Assembly: GCA_050084515.1 (NCBI GenBank)
Contig: CM114273.1
Location: 36,580,001 to 36,644,000, forward strand
Reading direction: 5' to 3'
DNA from: Blasia pusilla
Lineage: Eukaryota > Marchantiophyta > Marchantiopsida > Blasiales
Length of the DNA: 64,000 nucleotides
Each line of letters opens with the position of its first letter. Within the stretch, counting starts at the first letter, position 1. Below the pieces are notes generated by a model. That model did not search any database and was not told where the DNA came from. It worked only from the letters and a program-made list of their open reading frames with translations. Of the stretch, positions 62,301-64,000 are shown one piece after another. The position numbers and the translations under genes are program-made.

Positions 62301-64000
62301 TTTTTAAGGAGGTTGGACAAGCTCTCCATATTTATGTGACAGGAGAGGATACACCGATGATGTAGGAGGATTGGATGACAATGATTGATCCAAAGTGGCA
62401 TCTGATCAATTCCCTAACAATAGCATGGAGAATTTCCTCCCCAAACATTTCTCCAATGTCAGGGGAGGAGCATGTCGAGGTTATTTGGACAAGGAGGCGT
62501 GAATTCCATTATATGAGGGAGCAAGAAGGCAACTCTTTTCTTACTTCTTCTAAACTTATTGGAGCAATTATTGGTTTTAAATGCTTTCATGGACATGTTA
62601 TTATGTGTATTGTATGATAGATTCCTATAAGAGGGGAATGCTTCCCCCAACTCCATATCACTTCATTGAAAATTATTTAGCCATATGAAACGAGACTCCA
62701 AGGTTACTCATGCATGTCTTTGCAACCAATATTTATATGAGGGGCATGGACCATCATCGAAGTCATGCTCATGTTGTGAAGCAACACATTATGCAAGGAG
62801 ATGTGCCTTGGAAGGCTCGCCATTGATTTTCCATCATTTCGCGATTGTTATGCATATGTAGAGGATCTTCATTAGTAGAGTTGATAATCTAGCATGCACG
62901 CCTCTGATCCAAGAATGGTATCATGTGCTTGGTTGTGACATATCCCTCATAAATAGGATTTACAAAAGCTGGAGTGTATGCATCATGATGTAGAATAACA
63001 TACATAACCCATTTTGTGAAAAATGCATACGTTTATTATACTAAAATGGATAATTCATGTTTATATATTGTTAAGTCCCCAACCTACCTCATACTCCTAT
63101 GACATTCCCTCTTTTTTTTTATCACCAATCAGTTTGCATAATTATCTCCATTCGTACACTTCCTCAGATATTGAGTCTATCATCAAATCTCCCAAATGTG
63201 TTGTGTTAGCCCAACACAAGACTCCTCAAAGGTCTTAGGCTCTTCCTCCTTAGGAGAATATTCCTCAAAGAGAATATTGCTCATCTTAGGAGAAAATTTT
63301 GCCTTTCCCACCATATATCAAGGGTTTCGTTCTCGAATCCAATAAGACATGCACCAGACTAAACACTCCACCTCATAGACTCACCAAATGGAAGACTTAT
63401 CCCCGATTATCCAACAAAACAACACTAGGAGAAACCATGGCATGCTCTATCATAGGTCTAGCAAGCATCTCTGGCATCCTAGCAAGCATAACTTGTCATG
63501 AATTTGAGGTGGACAGCCCGAGCATAGGCTCCAAGGGTAGGTCTACCACCTCCTCTACAACCACTTCTGAACGTGAGGCAATGATATCATCTCCATGCTC
63601 ACATAGCGTAGCAGCCAATCACGAAAGCTTGGTGGGCGTACCTCCCAATATATGTCATAACATTAGAAGCTCAAAACCATGGGGCATGATACATAGCAGT
63701 GGGTGCCCCCAACAACATACTCGACAGAGGCTCCATGTGAGCATCAACATTAGGAGTCGTTGCACTTGGTTCTTCGATTTTATGTCGTGCCTGCATACCA
63801 CCAATATCCATTCTTCGGGAACTTTAATTACGACCCATTGTTTGGGTCCTCATCGCCTCAGACAAAGTAAGAGACTGAGGAAGTGTGGTTTGTTTCCTAG
63901 ATTCCCCTCTTTGTGGACCCAACTCTATGGCTGCTTTACTAGTAAAAATTGTTGCCTCCATCTATGCAGCCCCACACATCCAACCAAGATCCTTCATGTC
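59333..64000. other. Gene-poor AT-rich tail of the window
   Basis: No gene can be supported. Short frames at 60.8-61.0, 62.0-62.6 and 63.0-63.2 kb have no recognised content. At 63.80-63.96 kb a minus-strand stretch reads MEATIFTSKAAIELGPQRGE; its nucleotides loosely resemble the gag-protease junction of element D, but this is uncertain. Confidence 0.5.

Overview
The window is nuclear DNA of a land plant. Supporting signs are a P-class PPR gene with an organelle-targeting N-terminus, a WAT1/EamA transporter with seven small GT-AG exons, a plant-type aminoacylase-1 gene with an N-terminal signal peptide, chromodomain Ty3/gypsy elements, long (GA)n tracts, and a scrap of plant mitochondrial nad5. 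The species cannot be fixed from the sequence. The mobile-element content suggests a large, repeat-rich genome, perhaps of a seed-free plant (inference).

Layout. 1-16.8 kb is a nest of Ty3/gypsy elements. Element A (1-7506, minus strand, 3' LTR cut by the window edge) sits in the leader of element B, of which only a primer-binding site and one LTR are visible (7550-8557, minus strand). B abuts the leader of element C (8558-16776, plus strand), a chromovirus of the same LTR family as B. C's reverse transcriptase is split by a 1948-bp insertion (10880-12827) with a 4-bp target duplication. 16.8-21 kb holds a CT microsatellite and decayed C-family debris. 21-25.2 kb is an apparently intact WAT1-related gene. 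27.1-32.1 kb is an aminoacylase-1-like gene (minus, four exons). 36.8-39.2 kb is a two-exon PPR gene (minus). 41.6-46.7 kb holds a tandem duplication and a BED-finger-like gene of unknown function. 48.0-56.3 kb is element D (minus). 56.4-57.2 kb has gene fragments and a mitochondrial insertion, and 57-64 kb is gene-poor.

The most interesting object is element D. Its order is gag - protease - DNA cytosine-5 methyltransferase - reverse transcriptase - RNase H - integrase - PHD finger. The methyltransferase has motifs I, IV (PCQ), VI (ENV), VIII and X in unpermuted order and resembles the DNMT3 lineage rather than the permuted plant DRM enzymes. It lies in the polyprotein between protease and RT, in frame with the protease apart from a stop codon. 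The integrase ends in a PHD finger where a chromovirus would carry a chromodomain. The family therefore combines a DNA-methylation writer with a probable chromatin reader. This copy is dead, with stops, frameshifts and a ~180-bp inversion in the protease. The 1948-bp insertion in C has the same two termini as D and looks like a non-autonomous deletion derivative, so the family has been mobile in this genome.
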